From assembly GCA_036488815.1 (NCBI GenBank), contig DASXGX010000055.1:1-64000 (forward strand): a DNA stretch of 64,000 nucleotides, read 5' to 3'. The stretch is from Roseiarcus sp036488815. GTDB taxonomy: Bacteria; Pseudomonadota; Alphaproteobacteria; Rhizobiales; Beijerinckiaceae. This document shows positions 1-10,618 of the stretch, piece after piece. Made by a program: the position numbers and the translations under genes. Within the stretch, counting starts at the first letter, position 1, and every line of letters starts with the position of its first letter. The notes under the pieces were generated by a model. That model saw only the letters and a program-made list of their open reading frames with translations, ran no database searches and was not told the DNA's origin.

Positions 1-875
1 GCTTTGACGTCTTCGCGGTTGGTTTCGTTCAACAGCTCATGGCGGGCGTCGGGATAGATGCGCACGGTGGGGTTGAGGCCGGCGCCGCGATAGGCGGCGA
101 CGAGGCCCTGGAGATTTGCGCCGACAGGGTCGCGCGCGCCGCTGACGATCAAGATCGGCAGCCGCTTCGGAATGCACGCGAGCGTCGCCGGCGCCAGCAG
201 CGGCGGCAGCGCGTCGAGCAGATCGATCGCGAGTTGCGTCGTCGAATTGAAGCCGCACAACGGGTCGGCGACATAGGCGTCGACCGCGGCGGGGTCGCGC
301 GAGAGCCAGTCGAAAGCGGTGCGCGCCGGCTCGAACGGCTTGTTGAAGGCGCCGAACCACATCTTCATCAGGAGATCGCTCCGGCCATGGGCGCCGAGGC
401 GCAGCCGCTCGAAGCGCGCGATGAGACGACCGAGCGCCGCAATCGCTGGCGGGCGGCCGTTGGAGCCGGACAGGATCGCGCCGGCGAGCGCCTCGCCATG
501 CTCGGCGATGAAGGCCTGCGCGAAGAAGGAGCCCATGGAATGACCGAAGAGAACGATCGGCGCGCCGGCATGCTTGTCGGCGATGTGGCGATTGAGCGTC
601 CAGAGATCGCCGAGGACCAGCCGCCAGCCGTTCTCAGCGGCGAAGAAGCCGAGGTCGTCGGGGCTCGCGGTGCGCCCGTGTCCGCGATGATCGTTCGCGT
701 AGACGCCGAACCCGGCGGCGTTCAGGGCCAGGGCGAAATCCTGATAGCGCTGGGAGTGTTCCGCCAGACCGTGGGCGATCTGCACGATCGCACGCGCCGG
801 GGCGTCGGGAAGCCAGCGCCGAACAAGAAGGTTCGCGCCGTCCTTCGCCCGCAACCAAAATTCCGTCGCCGCCAT
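1..875 (-). CDS. alpha/beta hydrolase, monoacylglycerol lipase/lysophospholipase type (3' end cut by window edge)
   Basis: The frame opens at an ATG at 875 and stays open to the left edge, so about 291 residues are seen and the C-terminus is missing. It reads as a serine alpha/beta hydrolase of the Hydrolase_4 (monoacylglycerol lipase/PldB) type. The nucleophile elbow GHSMGS places the serine at residue 113. The acid is Asp249 in SGARDP and the base is His279 in DARHE. The oxyanion segment AHGLAEHS lies near residue 35 and DHRGHGRT near 62. No signal peptide is visible, so it is probably cytoplasmic. It lies downstream of the polyol dehydrogenases on the same strand with a 113-bp gap, so it may be read through from that operon. 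The substrate cannot be stated. Confidence 0.85.
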   Translation of the reverse strand, partial: MAATEFWLRAKDGANLLVRRWLPDAPARAIVQIAHGLAEHSQRYQDFALALNAAGFGVYANDHRGHGRTASPDDLGFFAAENGWRLVLGDLWTLNRHIADKHAGAPIVLFGHSMGSFFAQAFIAEHGEALAGAILSGSNGRPPAIAALGRLIARFERLRLGAHGRSDLLMKMWFGAFNKPFEPARTAFDWLSRDPAAVDAYVADPLCGFNSTTQLAIDLLDALPPLLAPATLACIPKRLPILIVSGARDPVGANLQGLVAAYRGAGLNPTVRIYPDARHELLNETNREDVK

Positions 876-988
876 GGCGCGCCTCCCACCCCGTGTTTTT
901 GTGGCGAGCGCAAAGCGCCGCCGGAAGGGAAGGATGCGCCGTCGTCGCCGCAGCCGCAAGAGCGGCCGAGTCGTGTCTCAGGGGAGAC

Positions 989-1759
989 TCAGCTCATCCA
1001 GTTGCCGCCGTCGACGTTGAGCGTCTGCGCGACGACGTAGTCGGATTCGGACGAGGCCAGGAACACGGCGGGGCCGCGGTAGTCGTCGGGGGCTCCCATC
1101 CGGCCGAGCGGGACCGCCTCGCCGACGAGACGCTTCTTCTCGCCGATCGGCCGCTTCTCGTATTTGGCGAACAGCGAATCGACGTGATCCCACATCGGCG
1201 TATCGACGACGCCGGGCGCGATCGCGTTGACGTAGATCCCCTTCTTGATGAGTTCGAGCCCGAGCGACTGGGTCAGGCTCATGACCGCCGCTTTGGACGC
1301 GCAGTAGACCGCGACAAAGGCTTCGCCGCGACGGCCGGCTTGCGAGGTGAGGTTGACGATCTTTCCGCCTCGCCCCTGCCGCTCCATCTCGGCGGCGACC
1401 GCTTGGGTCATGAAGAGAAGTCCGCGCACGTTGACGCCGAACTGTCGGTCGAAGTCGGCTGCGGTGATCTCCGACAGCGGCGCCATGTTGAAGATGCCGG
1501 CGTTGTTGACGAGGATGTCGACGCCGCCGAGCTTCGCGACGACCTCGCGGACCGCCGCGTCGATCGAACCGAGGTCGCGAACGTCGAGCGCGAGCGCTAT
1601 CGCCCTGCCGCCGAGCTCGGCGGCGAGCGCGCGGGCCTTGTCGATTTCAACGTCGGCGATCGCGACATGCGCGCCCTCCGCCGCATAGGCGCGGACGATC
1701 GCCTCGCCGATGCCGCGCGCGCCGCCGGTCACGATCGCGACTTTGTCTTTCAGTCTCAT
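989..1759 (-). CDS. smoS: sorbitol (L-iditol) dehydrogenase, SDR family
   Basis: A classical short-chain dehydrogenase of 256 residues that should oxidise D-sorbitol to D-fructose with NAD. The cofactor motif TGGARGIG is at residues 11-18, NNAG at 85-88, the catalytic Ser139 in NLTSQ, and Tyr152/Lys156 in VYCASK. Asp36 in IADVE fits NAD preference. The segments QAGRRGEA, GEKKR and the C-terminal VDGGNWMS are recalled features of the Rhodobacter SmoS/PolS sorbitol dehydrogenases, which supports the specific call. It follows the mannitol dehydrogenase and the polyol ABC importer on the same strand. The gap from the mannitol dehydrogenase (1760-1869) holds a short interspersed repeat. Substrate assignment rests on family resemblance and context. 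Confidence 0.88.
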   Translation of the reverse strand: MRLKDKVAIVTGGARGIGEAIVRAYAAEGAHVAIADVEIDKARALAAELGGRAIALALDVRDLGSIDAAVREVVAKLGGVDILVNNAGIFNMAPLSEITAADFDRQFGVNVRGLLFMTQAVAAEMERQGRGGKIVNLTSQAGRRGEAFVAVYCASKAAVMSLTQSLGLELIKKGIYVNAIAPGVVDTPMWDHVDSLFAKYEKRPIGEKKRLVGEAVPLGRMGAPDDYRGPAVFLASSESDYVVAQTLNVDGGNWMS

Positions 1760-1780
1760 CGCCGGACTCGTGTGAGATCA

Positions 1781-1837
1781 GTCATTGCGAGAAGCGGAGC
1801 GACGAAGCAATCCATCGTGGGACGGCTTCTCGCAACG
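1781..1837. repeat. short interspersed repeat, GTCATTGCGA type (partial copy)
   Basis: The gap between smoS and mtlK contains GTCATTGCGAgaagcgg followed by AGCGACGAAGCAATCCAtc. The same pattern recurs at 56328-56362 and 63086-63169. It is non-coding and resembles the abundant REP-like elements of Hyphomicrobiales genomes. Because it lies between two genes of one operon it may affect mRNA stability. Confidence 0.7.
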
Positions 1838-1869
1838 CCGGCGTTGGTTCGAACAGATTGCGACGCGCG

Positions 1870-3348
1870 CTAGGGATGGCCGGCGAGATAGGCGCCGAGC
1901 GTTGCGCGAACGCCGTTCGTCCACAACGCCGAAAGCGCCTTCGAGAAGGCGGCGACATAGGTCGCGTCCTGCGCAAGGGCGCCGAAAATGTCCCCCATCG
2001 CGAGGAACGCTTTCGGGTCGTTGCGAGCCTGCCGGGCGGCGGCCTGAATGCGATCCCAGCTCGGGTCGTTCGGCGCGATGGTCTTTCCGCTTTCCGTCTC
2101 GCCGTAGCAATAGCGGCACCACAAGGCCGAGACGAGCGCGAGCCCGTCCAGGGAGGCATTGGATTTACGGCGATCCGCCGCCGTCGGCAGGATGAATTTG
2201 GGTTGCCGGTTGGAGCCGTCGAGACAGAGACGCGTGATCGTGTCGCCGATTTTCGGATTGGCGAAGCGCCGGGCGATCAACGCCCGATAGTCGTCGAGAT
2301 CGACTCCGGAAGGCGGCGGGACGGTCGGAATGATTTCGTCTTTGGTCAGCTTTTCGAGATAGGCGTTGATCTGCGCATCCTCCATCGCCTCATGGACGAA
2401 GTGAATGTCGAGCAACCCGGCGGGATACGCGATGGCGGCGTGGCCGCCGTTGAGGATGCGCATCTTCATCAATTCGTAAGGCGCGACGTCGGACGTGAAG
2501 GTGACGCCGGCCCGCTCCAAGGCCGGGCGGCCCGCGGGAAACTTATCCTCGAGCACCCATTGCCGGAATTCCTCGCAGAACACCGGCCAATTGTCTTCGA
2601 GCCCGAAGGTTTCGCGCAACATGGTGCGCTCGCGCTCCGAGGTCGCCGGCGTGATGCGGTCCACCATCGAATTGGGAAAGGCGACTTCGCGGCGAATCCA
2701 GCCGGCGAGTTCCGGATCGGCGAGCTCCGCGAGCCCGGCGACCGCGTTCTCGGCGACATGGCCGTTGCCGGGAATGTTGTCGCACGACATCACTGTGAAC
2801 GGGGCGATCCCGGCGGCTCTGCGCCGCTTGAGGCCGGCGACGATCAGGCCGAATACGGTCTTCGGCGCGTCGACGTTGCGCGCGTCGTAAACGATCTCGG
2901 GATGGGCCGCGTCGAAATGCTGGGTTGCCGGCGAGATGTAATAGCCGCCTTCGGTGATCGTCATCGAGACGATGCGAATTTCCGGCCGCGCGAGCGCTTC
3001 GAGCGTCGCGGCGACGTCGCCCGGAGCGATGAAGTCGATCATGGCGCCGACCACGCGCGCCTTGGTCGAATTCGCTTCCTGCTCGACGACCGTCGTCAGC
3101 CAGTCCTGCTCGCCGAGCTTCTCGCGCACGAGCGCGTCGGCGTCGCGCACGCCCGCGCCGATCACCGCCCAATTGTGGTCCCGGCCCGCGTTGAAGAGGT
3201 CGTCGAGGTAGACGGCCTGATGGGCGCGATGGAAATTGCCGACGCCGAAATGAAGGATCCCGGCGCTCAGATCGGCGCGGCGATAGCTTGGCGCCGCCAC
3301 GCCAGCCGGAAGGCTCGGCAGGGCGCCGGCGGATAATTTGATGCTCAT
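1870..3348 (-). CDS. mtlK: mannitol 2-dehydrogenase, long-chain polyol dehydrogenase
   Basis: A 492-residue polyol-specific long-chain dehydrogenase expected to oxidise D-mannitol to D-fructose with NAD. The N-terminal nucleotide-binding part begins HFGVGNFHRAHQA. The catalytic Lys, Asn and His of the family lie in YELMKMRILNGGHAAIAY. With the ATG at 3348 these are Lys295, Asn300 and His303, which matches the numbering recalled for Pseudomonas mannitol 2-dehydrogenase. A GTG three codons upstream (3357) is a possible alternative start, but GGTGA sits well placed for the ATG. The gene is downstream of the polyol importer ATPase and upstream of smoS, the usual partner set in alphaproteobacterial sorbitol/mannitol operons. 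Confidence 0.93.
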   Translation of the reverse strand: MSIKLSAGALPSLPAGVAAPSYRRADLSAGILHFGVGNFHRAHQAVYLDDLFNAGRDHNWAVIGAGVRDADALVREKLGEQDWLTTVVEQEANSTKARVVGAMIDFIAPGDVAATLEALARPEIRIVSMTITEGGYYISPATQHFDAAHPEIVYDARNVDAPKTVFGLIVAGLKRRRAAGIAPFTVMSCDNIPGNGHVAENAVAGLAELADPELAGWIRREVAFPNSMVDRITPATSERERTMLRETFGLEDNWPVFCEEFRQWVLEDKFPAGRPALERAGVTFTSDVAPYELMKMRILNGGHAAIAYPAGLLDIHFVHEAMEDAQINAYLEKLTKDEIIPTVPPPSGVDLDDYRALIARRFANPKIGDTITRLCLDGSNRQPKFILPTAADRRKSNASLDGLALVSALWCRYCYGETESGKTIAPNDPSWDRIQAAARQARNDPKAFLAMGDIFGALAQDATYVAAFSKALSALWTNGVRATLGAYLAGHP

Positions 3349-3399
3349 TTCGTTCACCGTTGTTTCGCGATTGTGCGGCGGCGACCGCGCAAGGCCGCC

Positions 3400-4398
<999 letters not shown>

Positions 4399-4423
4399 GA
4401 TCGTCTCTTTCGTTGCCCGTCGT

Positions 4424-5254
4424 TCACTTCACCGCGCCGAAGGTCAAGCCGCGCACCAATTGGCGCTGCGAGAACCAACCGAGGATGAGAATCGGCGCGA
4501 TTGCGAGGGTGGAGGCGGCGGACAGCTTGGCCCAGAAGAGGCCCTCTGGCGCCGAATAGGATGCGATGAAGGCGGTAAGCGGCGCCGCATTGGACGTCGT
4601 CAGGTTGAGCGTCCAAAACGCCTCGTTCCATGAGAGGATGATGGCGAGCAGCATGGTCGAGGCGATGCCCGGCACGGCCATCGGCGTCAGAACGTAGAGA
4701 ATCTCGTTCAGCAGCGATGCGCCGTCCATCCGCGCCGCCTCGAGAATGTCGACGGGGATTTCCTTGAAGTAGGTGTACAGCATCCAGATGAGGATCGGCA
4801 GATTCATCATCATCAGCACGAAGCCGATGCCCAAGCGGCTATCCAGCAGATGGAAGTCGCGGAACAAGAGATAGATCGGCACCAGCACGCCGACGCTCGG
4901 CATCATCTTGGTCGACAGCATCCACATCAGCACGTCCTTGGTGCGCTTGGTCGGCGCGAAGGCCATCGACCAGGCCGCAGGGACGGCGATGATGAGCCCG
5001 ACGACATTGGCGCCGACCGAGAGCACGATCGAATTGTAAGCGAACAGCAGGTAGTTCGAGCGCGACTGCACCTCGACATAGTTCTCGGGCGTCCAGTGGA
5101 AGAAGAGGAATTTCGGCGGAATCGCGAAAGCGTCGGCCTCGGTCTTGAAGCTGGCGAGGAACGTCCACAGGATCGGGAAGAAAATCAGAAAGCCGACCAC
5201 CCACGCGGCGACGCTCACGCCGAGTCGTTTGCTCATCGTTTGCTTGAGCGCCAT
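4424..5254 (-). CDS. smoG: polyol ABC importer permease 2 (MalG type)
   Basis: A 276-residue inner-membrane permease of the CUT1 family with six predicted hydrophobic segments. The first follows a short basic N-terminus (SVAAWVVGFLIFFPILW). The coupling EAA loop is EAARMDGASLLNEILYV, near residue 182. The frame is open upstream to 5440, but the ATG at 5254 is chosen. It has GGAGG-type sequence in front, starts the family-like N-terminus, and lies only 4 bp after the stop of the first permease, implying translational coupling. It pairs with the upstream permease to form the channel for sorbitol/mannitol-type substrates. Confidence 0.92.
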   Translation of the reverse strand: MALKQTMSKRLGVSVAAWVVGFLIFFPILWTFLASFKTEADAFAIPPKFLFFHWTPENYVEVQSRSNYLLFAYNSIVLSVGANVVGLIIAVPAAWSMAFAPTKRTKDVLMWMLSTKMMPSVGVLVPIYLLFRDFHLLDSRLGIGFVLMMMNLPILIWMLYTYFKEIPVDILEAARMDGASLLNEILYVLTPMAVPGIASTMLLAIILSWNEAFWTLNLTTSNAAPLTAFIASYSAPEGLFWAKLSAASTLAIAPILILGWFSQRQLVRGLTFGAVK

Positions 5255-5258
5255 GGCC

Positions 5259-6131
5259 TCAGCCCTCCAGGTTCCTGCCGACGATGCGCATAAGGAAGAT
5301 CGCGACGATGTTGGCGAGCACGACCGCGACGACGCCGCCCGCCGAGGCCCCGCCGACGTCGAAGTCGAGCAGGGCCTGCTTGTAGACGAGGAAGGCGATG
5401 TTGGTCGTCGCGACGCCAGGGCCGCCGTTGGTCGTGACATAGATCTCGGCGAAGACGCCGAGCAGAAAGATCGTTTCGATCAGGACGACGACCGTGATCG
5501 CGCGCGCGATATGCGGCAGGACGAGATAGAAGAAGAACGAGATCGGGCCGGCGCCGTCGAGCGTCGCCGCCTCTTTCTGTTCCTCGTCGAAGGATTGCAG
5601 CGCCGTCAGCAGGATCAGGCTCGCGAAGGGCAGCCATTGCCAGGAGACGATCAGGATCACCGACAGCATCGGCCAATCGGTGAACCAGTCGACCGCGGGA
5701 AGGCCGAGGCTGTGAGCGATCCAGGCAAAGAGGCCGGACACCGGATTCATCAGCAGGTTCTTCCAGACGAGCGCGCTGACGGTCGGCATGACGAAGAAGG
5801 GCGCGATCACCATCAGGCGCACGAAGCTCTGGCCGAAGATCGGTTGGTCCATCAGGAGGGCGACCAGAATACCGCCGCCGACGCTGATGGCGAGCACCGA
5901 GCCGACGAGGATGAGCGTGTTGGCGATCGCGGTGAGGAAATTCGGGTCGCTGAGGAAGTAGACGTAGTTCTGCAGGCCGACGAAGGAGATGTTTTCGGAG
6001 TCGAGAAGGCTGTAGCGCAGCGTCGAGAAATAGAGCGTCATCACCAGGGGCACGATCATCCAGAGGAAGAGAAGGATGACCGAAGGGGCGACGAGAAGAC
6101 GCCCGGCCGTCTTGGTTTGTTGCGTCGCCAT
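5259..6131 (-). CDS. smoF: polyol ABC importer permease 1 (MalF type)
   Basis: A 290-residue permease with about six transmembrane segments, the first near residues 11-35 (LLVAPSVILLFLWMIVPL). The EAA loop reads EEQKEAATLDGAGPISFF, near residue 191. The open frame runs upstream to 6245, but that extension is read from intergenic palindromes. The ATG at 6131 gives the usual length. It lies between the binding-protein gene and the second permease gene. The 172-bp gap to the binding-protein gene contains two strong stem-loops, a common layout that lets the binding protein be made in excess. Confidence 0.92.
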   Translation of the reverse strand: MATQQTKTAGRLLVAPSVILLFLWMIVPLVMTLYFSTLRYSLLDSENISFVGLQNYVYFLSDPNFLTAIANTLILVGSVLAISVGGGILVALLMDQPIFGQSFVRLMVIAPFFVMPTVSALVWKNLLMNPVSGLFAWIAHSLGLPAVDWFTDWPMLSVILIVSWQWLPFASLILLTALQSFDEEQKEAATLDGAGPISFFFYLVLPHIARAITVVVLIETIFLLGVFAEIYVTTNGGPGVATTNIAFLVYKQALLDFDVGGASAGGVVAVVLANIVAIFLMRIVGRNLEG

Positions 6132-6204
6132 GACCTGAAGCCTTTTCGGACCTGAAGCCTCTTCAATGCCGCCGCAGCGCGGCGGAAAACGGCGTTCCCC
6201 CGGA

Positions 6205-6260
6205 TTCCCGCCGCCAGCGGCGGGAAAAGGCCCCCTCCCCGACAAGCGGGAGAGGGGGGC
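6205..6260. repeat. two intercistronic stem-loops between binding protein and permease genes
   Basis: The first is a 10-bp perfect stem, TTCCCGCCGC at 6205-6214 with its complement at 6217-6226. The second spans about 6229-6260 and pairs a CCCCTCCCCG arm with CGGGAGAGGGG. The second belongs to the CCCTCTCCCG palindrome family seen again near 23.4, 23.8, 27.7 and 30.8 kb. The position just after the binding-protein gene suggests mRNA processing or partial termination. Confidence 0.7.
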
Positions 6261-6303
6261 CGAGGCGGGAGGAACCCCGGCGAGACGACGCGCGGAACGC
6301 CGG

Positions 6304-7617
<1,314 letters not shown>

Positions 7618-7677
7618 GAACGTTTCCTCCAGGTGGGGCGTTGCCCAGTCGTGAGCATTTGCCTTCAAGGCGAGCGA

Positions 7678-7706
7678 ATATTCGTCGTCACGGGTATTGA
7701 AGTCAA
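7678..7706 (-). promoter_or_regulatory. candidate sigma-70 promoter of the polyol importer operon
   Basis: On the minus strand TTGACT (7701-7706) and GAATAT (7678-7683) are separated by 17 bp and lie about 60 bp before the binding-protein start. Spacing and match are good for a housekeeping promoter. This would let the importer be transcribed separately from the regulator gene upstream. Confidence 0.5.
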
Positions 7707-7828
7707 TCGCCAATCGTCGCTGCGACGCAACAAAAGTGGGGAACAATGCGCGGCACGGCGCCGTCGCTGCTTGATTGACGCAGCGCCGACCAGTCGCTTC
7801 TCTCCGCTGGCGCCGAAACGGAGAAACC

Positions 7829-8785
7829 TTACCGTCGCAATAGGTGTTCGGCCGTCGCCTCGTCGGTGATGAGGCCGGAGATCAACTTGCCGACAAGCGC
7901 GGCCCGGATGCCGGCGCGGCGCGACGGACCCATCGCGACGCCGATCATGAGGCGATCGGTCGGCACGCTGAGCGGCGCGCTGGCGACCCGATCGTTGATC
8001 TCGCCGACGATCAACTGCCCGCGCGCGTCGAACGCCCAGCCGGTGATCTCGCCGACGGCCCCGGCGCGCTCCAGCGCTTCGTTCTCCTGCGAAGTGATGA
8101 AGCCGTCCTTGACGAGCGCGGAATTCTCGCCGAGCGCGCCGACGCCGACGAATGTCGCGTTCGCCTGTTCGATCAGCGCGCGCACGTTGCGGATCGAGGG
8201 CAGGCTCGTGAGCAGGTCGCGCTCCTCGGCCGAGCGGGCGACGACCGGCAGGGGCATGGGATAGTGCGGCGCGCGCACCGTGTCGGACGCGCGGATGATC
8301 ACATCGTAGAATGAGGCGGAGCCGTCGTTCTTCATCGTGCCGACCAGCGCCACGAGGCGGTGCTGCGGGCACTGCATCGGCGGCAACTGGTCCGCCACCG
8401 CCCGCATGGTGCGGCCGGTTCCAATGCCGATCACGATTGGGTCTGGACGACGCAGCCATCGCTCCATCTCCCCCGCCGCAAGTTGCGCGATGCCGACTGT
8501 CGAAGAATTCGAGCCCGGATCGCTCGGCGCAACTTCGCAATACTGGAGATCATAGCGCTGACGCAGCAAGGAGGAAAGCTCCATGCAGCGTGCAATCGGA
8601 TGATCGAGGCGCACCTTGATCAGGCGCTCGCTCATGGCTAACGAGACAAGGCGCTGCGCCGTCTGGCGGGAGACGCCGAGTTTCTTGGCGATTTCCTCCT
8701 GCGTATTGCCGGCGACGTAATAGAGCCAACCGGCGCGGGCGGCCTCGTCGAGGCGCGCACTGTCAACCTCGGCGAATTTTCCCAT
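7829..8785 (-). CDS. SorC/DeoR-family sugar-binding transcriptional regulator
   Basis: A 318-residue regulator. An N-terminal helix-turn-helix covers about residues 20-55 (AGNTQEEIAKKLGVSRQTAQ). A C-terminal SorC-type effector domain covers about 60-315, marked by VIGIGTGRTM, VALVGTMK and VGVGALGENSALVKDGFI. The frame is open far upstream as an antisense-like extension, but the ATG at 8785 starts the family-like N-terminus. It lies directly upstream of the polyol importer and most likely controls it in response to a phosphorylated sugar or polyol. SorC-type regulators are known companions of smo operons. Confidence 0.9.
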   Translation of the reverse strand: MGKFAEVDSARLDEAARAGWLYYVAGNTQEEIAKKLGVSRQTAQRLVSLAMSERLIKVRLDHPIARCMELSSLLRQRYDLQYCEVAPSDPGSNSSTVGIAQLAAGEMERWLRRPDPIVIGIGTGRTMRAVADQLPPMQCPQHRLVALVGTMKNDGSASFYDVIIRASDTVRAPHYPMPLPVVARSAEERDLLTSLPSIRNVRALIEQANATFVGVGALGENSALVKDGFITSQENEALERAGAVGEITGWAFDARGQLIVGEINDRVASAPLSVPTDRLMIGVAMGPSRRAGIRAALVGKLISGLITDEATAEHLLRR

Positions 8786-8903
8786 GGGCGGTTGGTCTCG
8801 CAATGCGCACTGCGCGTTGATCTGGAACGAGGCGACGCGGCGCCCAGCCGGGGAGCGCGCCGTCGCAGCCGAAATTGGCGATTTGCCGCGAGCGGTCCAT
8901 GGC

Positions 8904-10511
8904 TCAGCGCATCGCCTCCCGTACGCGTTTTTCCGCGTCTTGCAAGGCTTCGAAGGCGCGGCCCTTCTTGGCGTGCAGCGCGGCGATTTCGCCGCCGGCC
9001 GGCGCGGTGACGCTGGCGAGCCGCGACATCGCGGCCATCGCGCCGCGCATCGTGTGGCGTCCGGCGGCGACCGCCCCGAGCATCGCGGCGCCCAGCAGCA
9101 CGGGCTCTCTGGTTTCCGGAGCCGCGACGCGCTTGCCTGTCGCGTCGGCGATAATCTGGCGCACCAGCGCGCTGCGCGCGGCGCCCCCGCTGACGACCAG
9201 CGTGTCGAACCCATAGCCGCCCGCCTCGAGCGCGCTGATAATCTGCCTGAGGCCCTGAGCGAGGCCGCACAGGCCGGCGACATAGAGCGCGCGCAGGCTG
9301 TTGTCGTCGTCGCCGAAGTCGAGGCCGAGAACGCCGCCTCTCGCCAAGGGGTCGGCGAGCGGCGATCGGTTGCCGAGAAAGTCCGGCAGCACGTGAAGGT
9401 CGCGGGCGAGTCGCGCCGCAGCGGATTCGCTTCCCGCCCGCGAGACGATCTCGCGCTCCATCGTTTCAAAACCGTCGGCGCGGCGGGCGTAGGCGGGAAA
9501 AGCCGGATGCAGACGCATCAGATGGTCGATCGCCGCGCCGAACGCCGACTGGCCGCCCTCGGCGAGCCACTGGCCCGGCGTCAAAGCGGAGTGGTAGGGC
9601 CCCCATACGCCGCGAATGAAGAGCGGCTCGTCGGCCAGCGCCATGCAACAGGACGATGTGCCGAGGATCAGCGCAAGGCGCCTGCGCGGGTCGGCCGCCT
9701 CGGCGCCGAGCGCGGCGCCCATCGTGCCGAGCGCGCCCGCGTGGGCGTCGATCAAACCGGCGGCGACGGGCGCGCCCGCCGGGAGTCCCATTGCGGCCGC
9801 CGCTTCCACGGTCAGGCCGGCGGCGAGCGGCGTGCCGGGATCGACCACTTGCGAGCCGATGCGCCGGAAGGCGTCATCGCCGAGCGCGCCGAGGCCGATG
9901 GCGTCGAAAAACTCCTTTCGCCAACGTCCCTCGTGGGCGAGGTAGGTCCATTTGCAGGTGACCGTGCAGGCGGAACGCGCCAGCGAGCCGCTGGCGCGAT
10001 AGGTCAGGAAGTCGGTGAGGTCGAGAAAATGACCGGCTTTCGCGAAAGTTTCCGGCGCGTGGCGGGCCAGCCACAGCAGCTTCGGCGGCTCCATCTCCGG
10101 CGAGATCGCGCCGCCGACATAACGCAGAACGTGGTGACCGTTGGCGTTGATCTCGTCCGCCTCGGCGACTGCGCGATGATCCATCCAGACGATGACGTCG
10201 CGGCGCGGATCGCCGCTCGGGCCGACCGGCAGCGAGCCGCCCTCGGCGTCGAGCGCGACCAGCGAACAGGTCGCATCGAACCCGACGCCGGCCACCGCGT
10301 TTGGCCTGAGACCCGACTGGCCGACGGCTTCGCGCACCGCGGCGCAGGCCGCGCTCCAGATGTCTTGCGAGGATTGTTCGACGATCTCGCCGGGCTCGCG
10401 CCAGATCGAAATCGGCCGCTTGGCGCTTGCAAGCAGGCGCCCGTTGGCGTCGAACACGCCCGCTCGCGCGCTTCCGGTCCCTACATCGACGCCGACGAAG
10501 GCCTCGCTCAT
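8904..10511 (-). CDS. FGGY-family pentulose (ribulokinase-like) kinase
   Basis: A 535-residue sugar kinase of the FGGY family, D-ribulokinase/pentulose-kinase subgroup. The N-terminal phosphate-binding segment VGVDVGTGSARAGVFDANG is at about residues 6-24, followed by WREPGEIVEQSS and the subgroup segment VIVWMDHRAVAEADEIN. The C-terminal domain contains LVVSGGAARSALVRQI and LLGAAMLGAVAAG. The ATG at 10511 is chosen over the longer open frame because it begins the conserved fold. It sits at the head of the polyol operon, so it probably phosphorylates the ketose made by the dehydrogenases. Whether that is fructose, xylulose or ribulose is not visible. Confidence 0.87.
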   Translation of the reverse strand: MSEAFVGVDVGTGSARAGVFDANGRLLASAKRPISIWREPGEIVEQSSQDIWSAACAAVREAVGQSGLRPNAVAGVGFDATCSLVALDAEGGSLPVGPSGDPRRDVIVWMDHRAVAEADEINANGHHVLRYVGGAISPEMEPPKLLWLARHAPETFAKAGHFLDLTDFLTYRASGSLARSACTVTCKWTYLAHEGRWRKEFFDAIGLGALGDDAFRRIGSQVVDPGTPLAAGLTVEAAAAMGLPAGAPVAAGLIDAHAGALGTMGAALGAEAADPRRRLALILGTSSCCMALADEPLFIRGVWGPYHSALTPGQWLAEGGQSAFGAAIDHLMRLHPAFPAYARRADGFETMEREIVSRAGSESAAARLARDLHVLPDFLGNRSPLADPLARGGVLGLDFGDDDNSLRALYVAGLCGLAQGLRQIISALEAGGYGFDTLVVSGGAARSALVRQIIADATGKRVAAPETREPVLLGAAMLGAVAAGRHTMRGAMAAMSRLASVTAPAGGEIAALHAKKGRAFEALQDAEKRVREAMR

Positions 10512-10551
10512 TCGTTCCGCTCCCTGGCGACGCAAGTTCCCACACCCCGAG

Positions 10552-10580
10552 GGTCCGACGCAAGCTTCTGGCGTCGGACC
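10552..10580. other. perfect 10-bp inverted repeat in the gap before the kinase gene
   Basis: GGTCCGACGC at 10552-10561 pairs with GCGTCGGACC at 10571-10580 around a 9-nt loop. It lies between the deacetylase-like gene and the kinase gene. The T-rich side (gcttttgg) is on the plus strand while both genes are on the minus strand, so it is not a normal terminator for them. It may be an mRNA-stability hairpin. Confidence 0.55.
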
Positions 10581-10618
10581 GCTTTTGGTCTTGTGGCCGA
10601 GGCCGTGCGCCTCGGCGC

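Noticed and set aside
1858..3336. A long open frame on the plus strand opposite the mannitol dehydrogenase
   Set aside because: It is an antisense shadow of a well-supported gene, with Arg/Asp/Gly-rich composition and no family pattern.
10552..10580. Terminator of the polysaccharide-deacetylase-like gene
   Set aside because: The T-rich side lies on the wrong strand for the minus-strand gene, so I keep it only as an inverted repeat.
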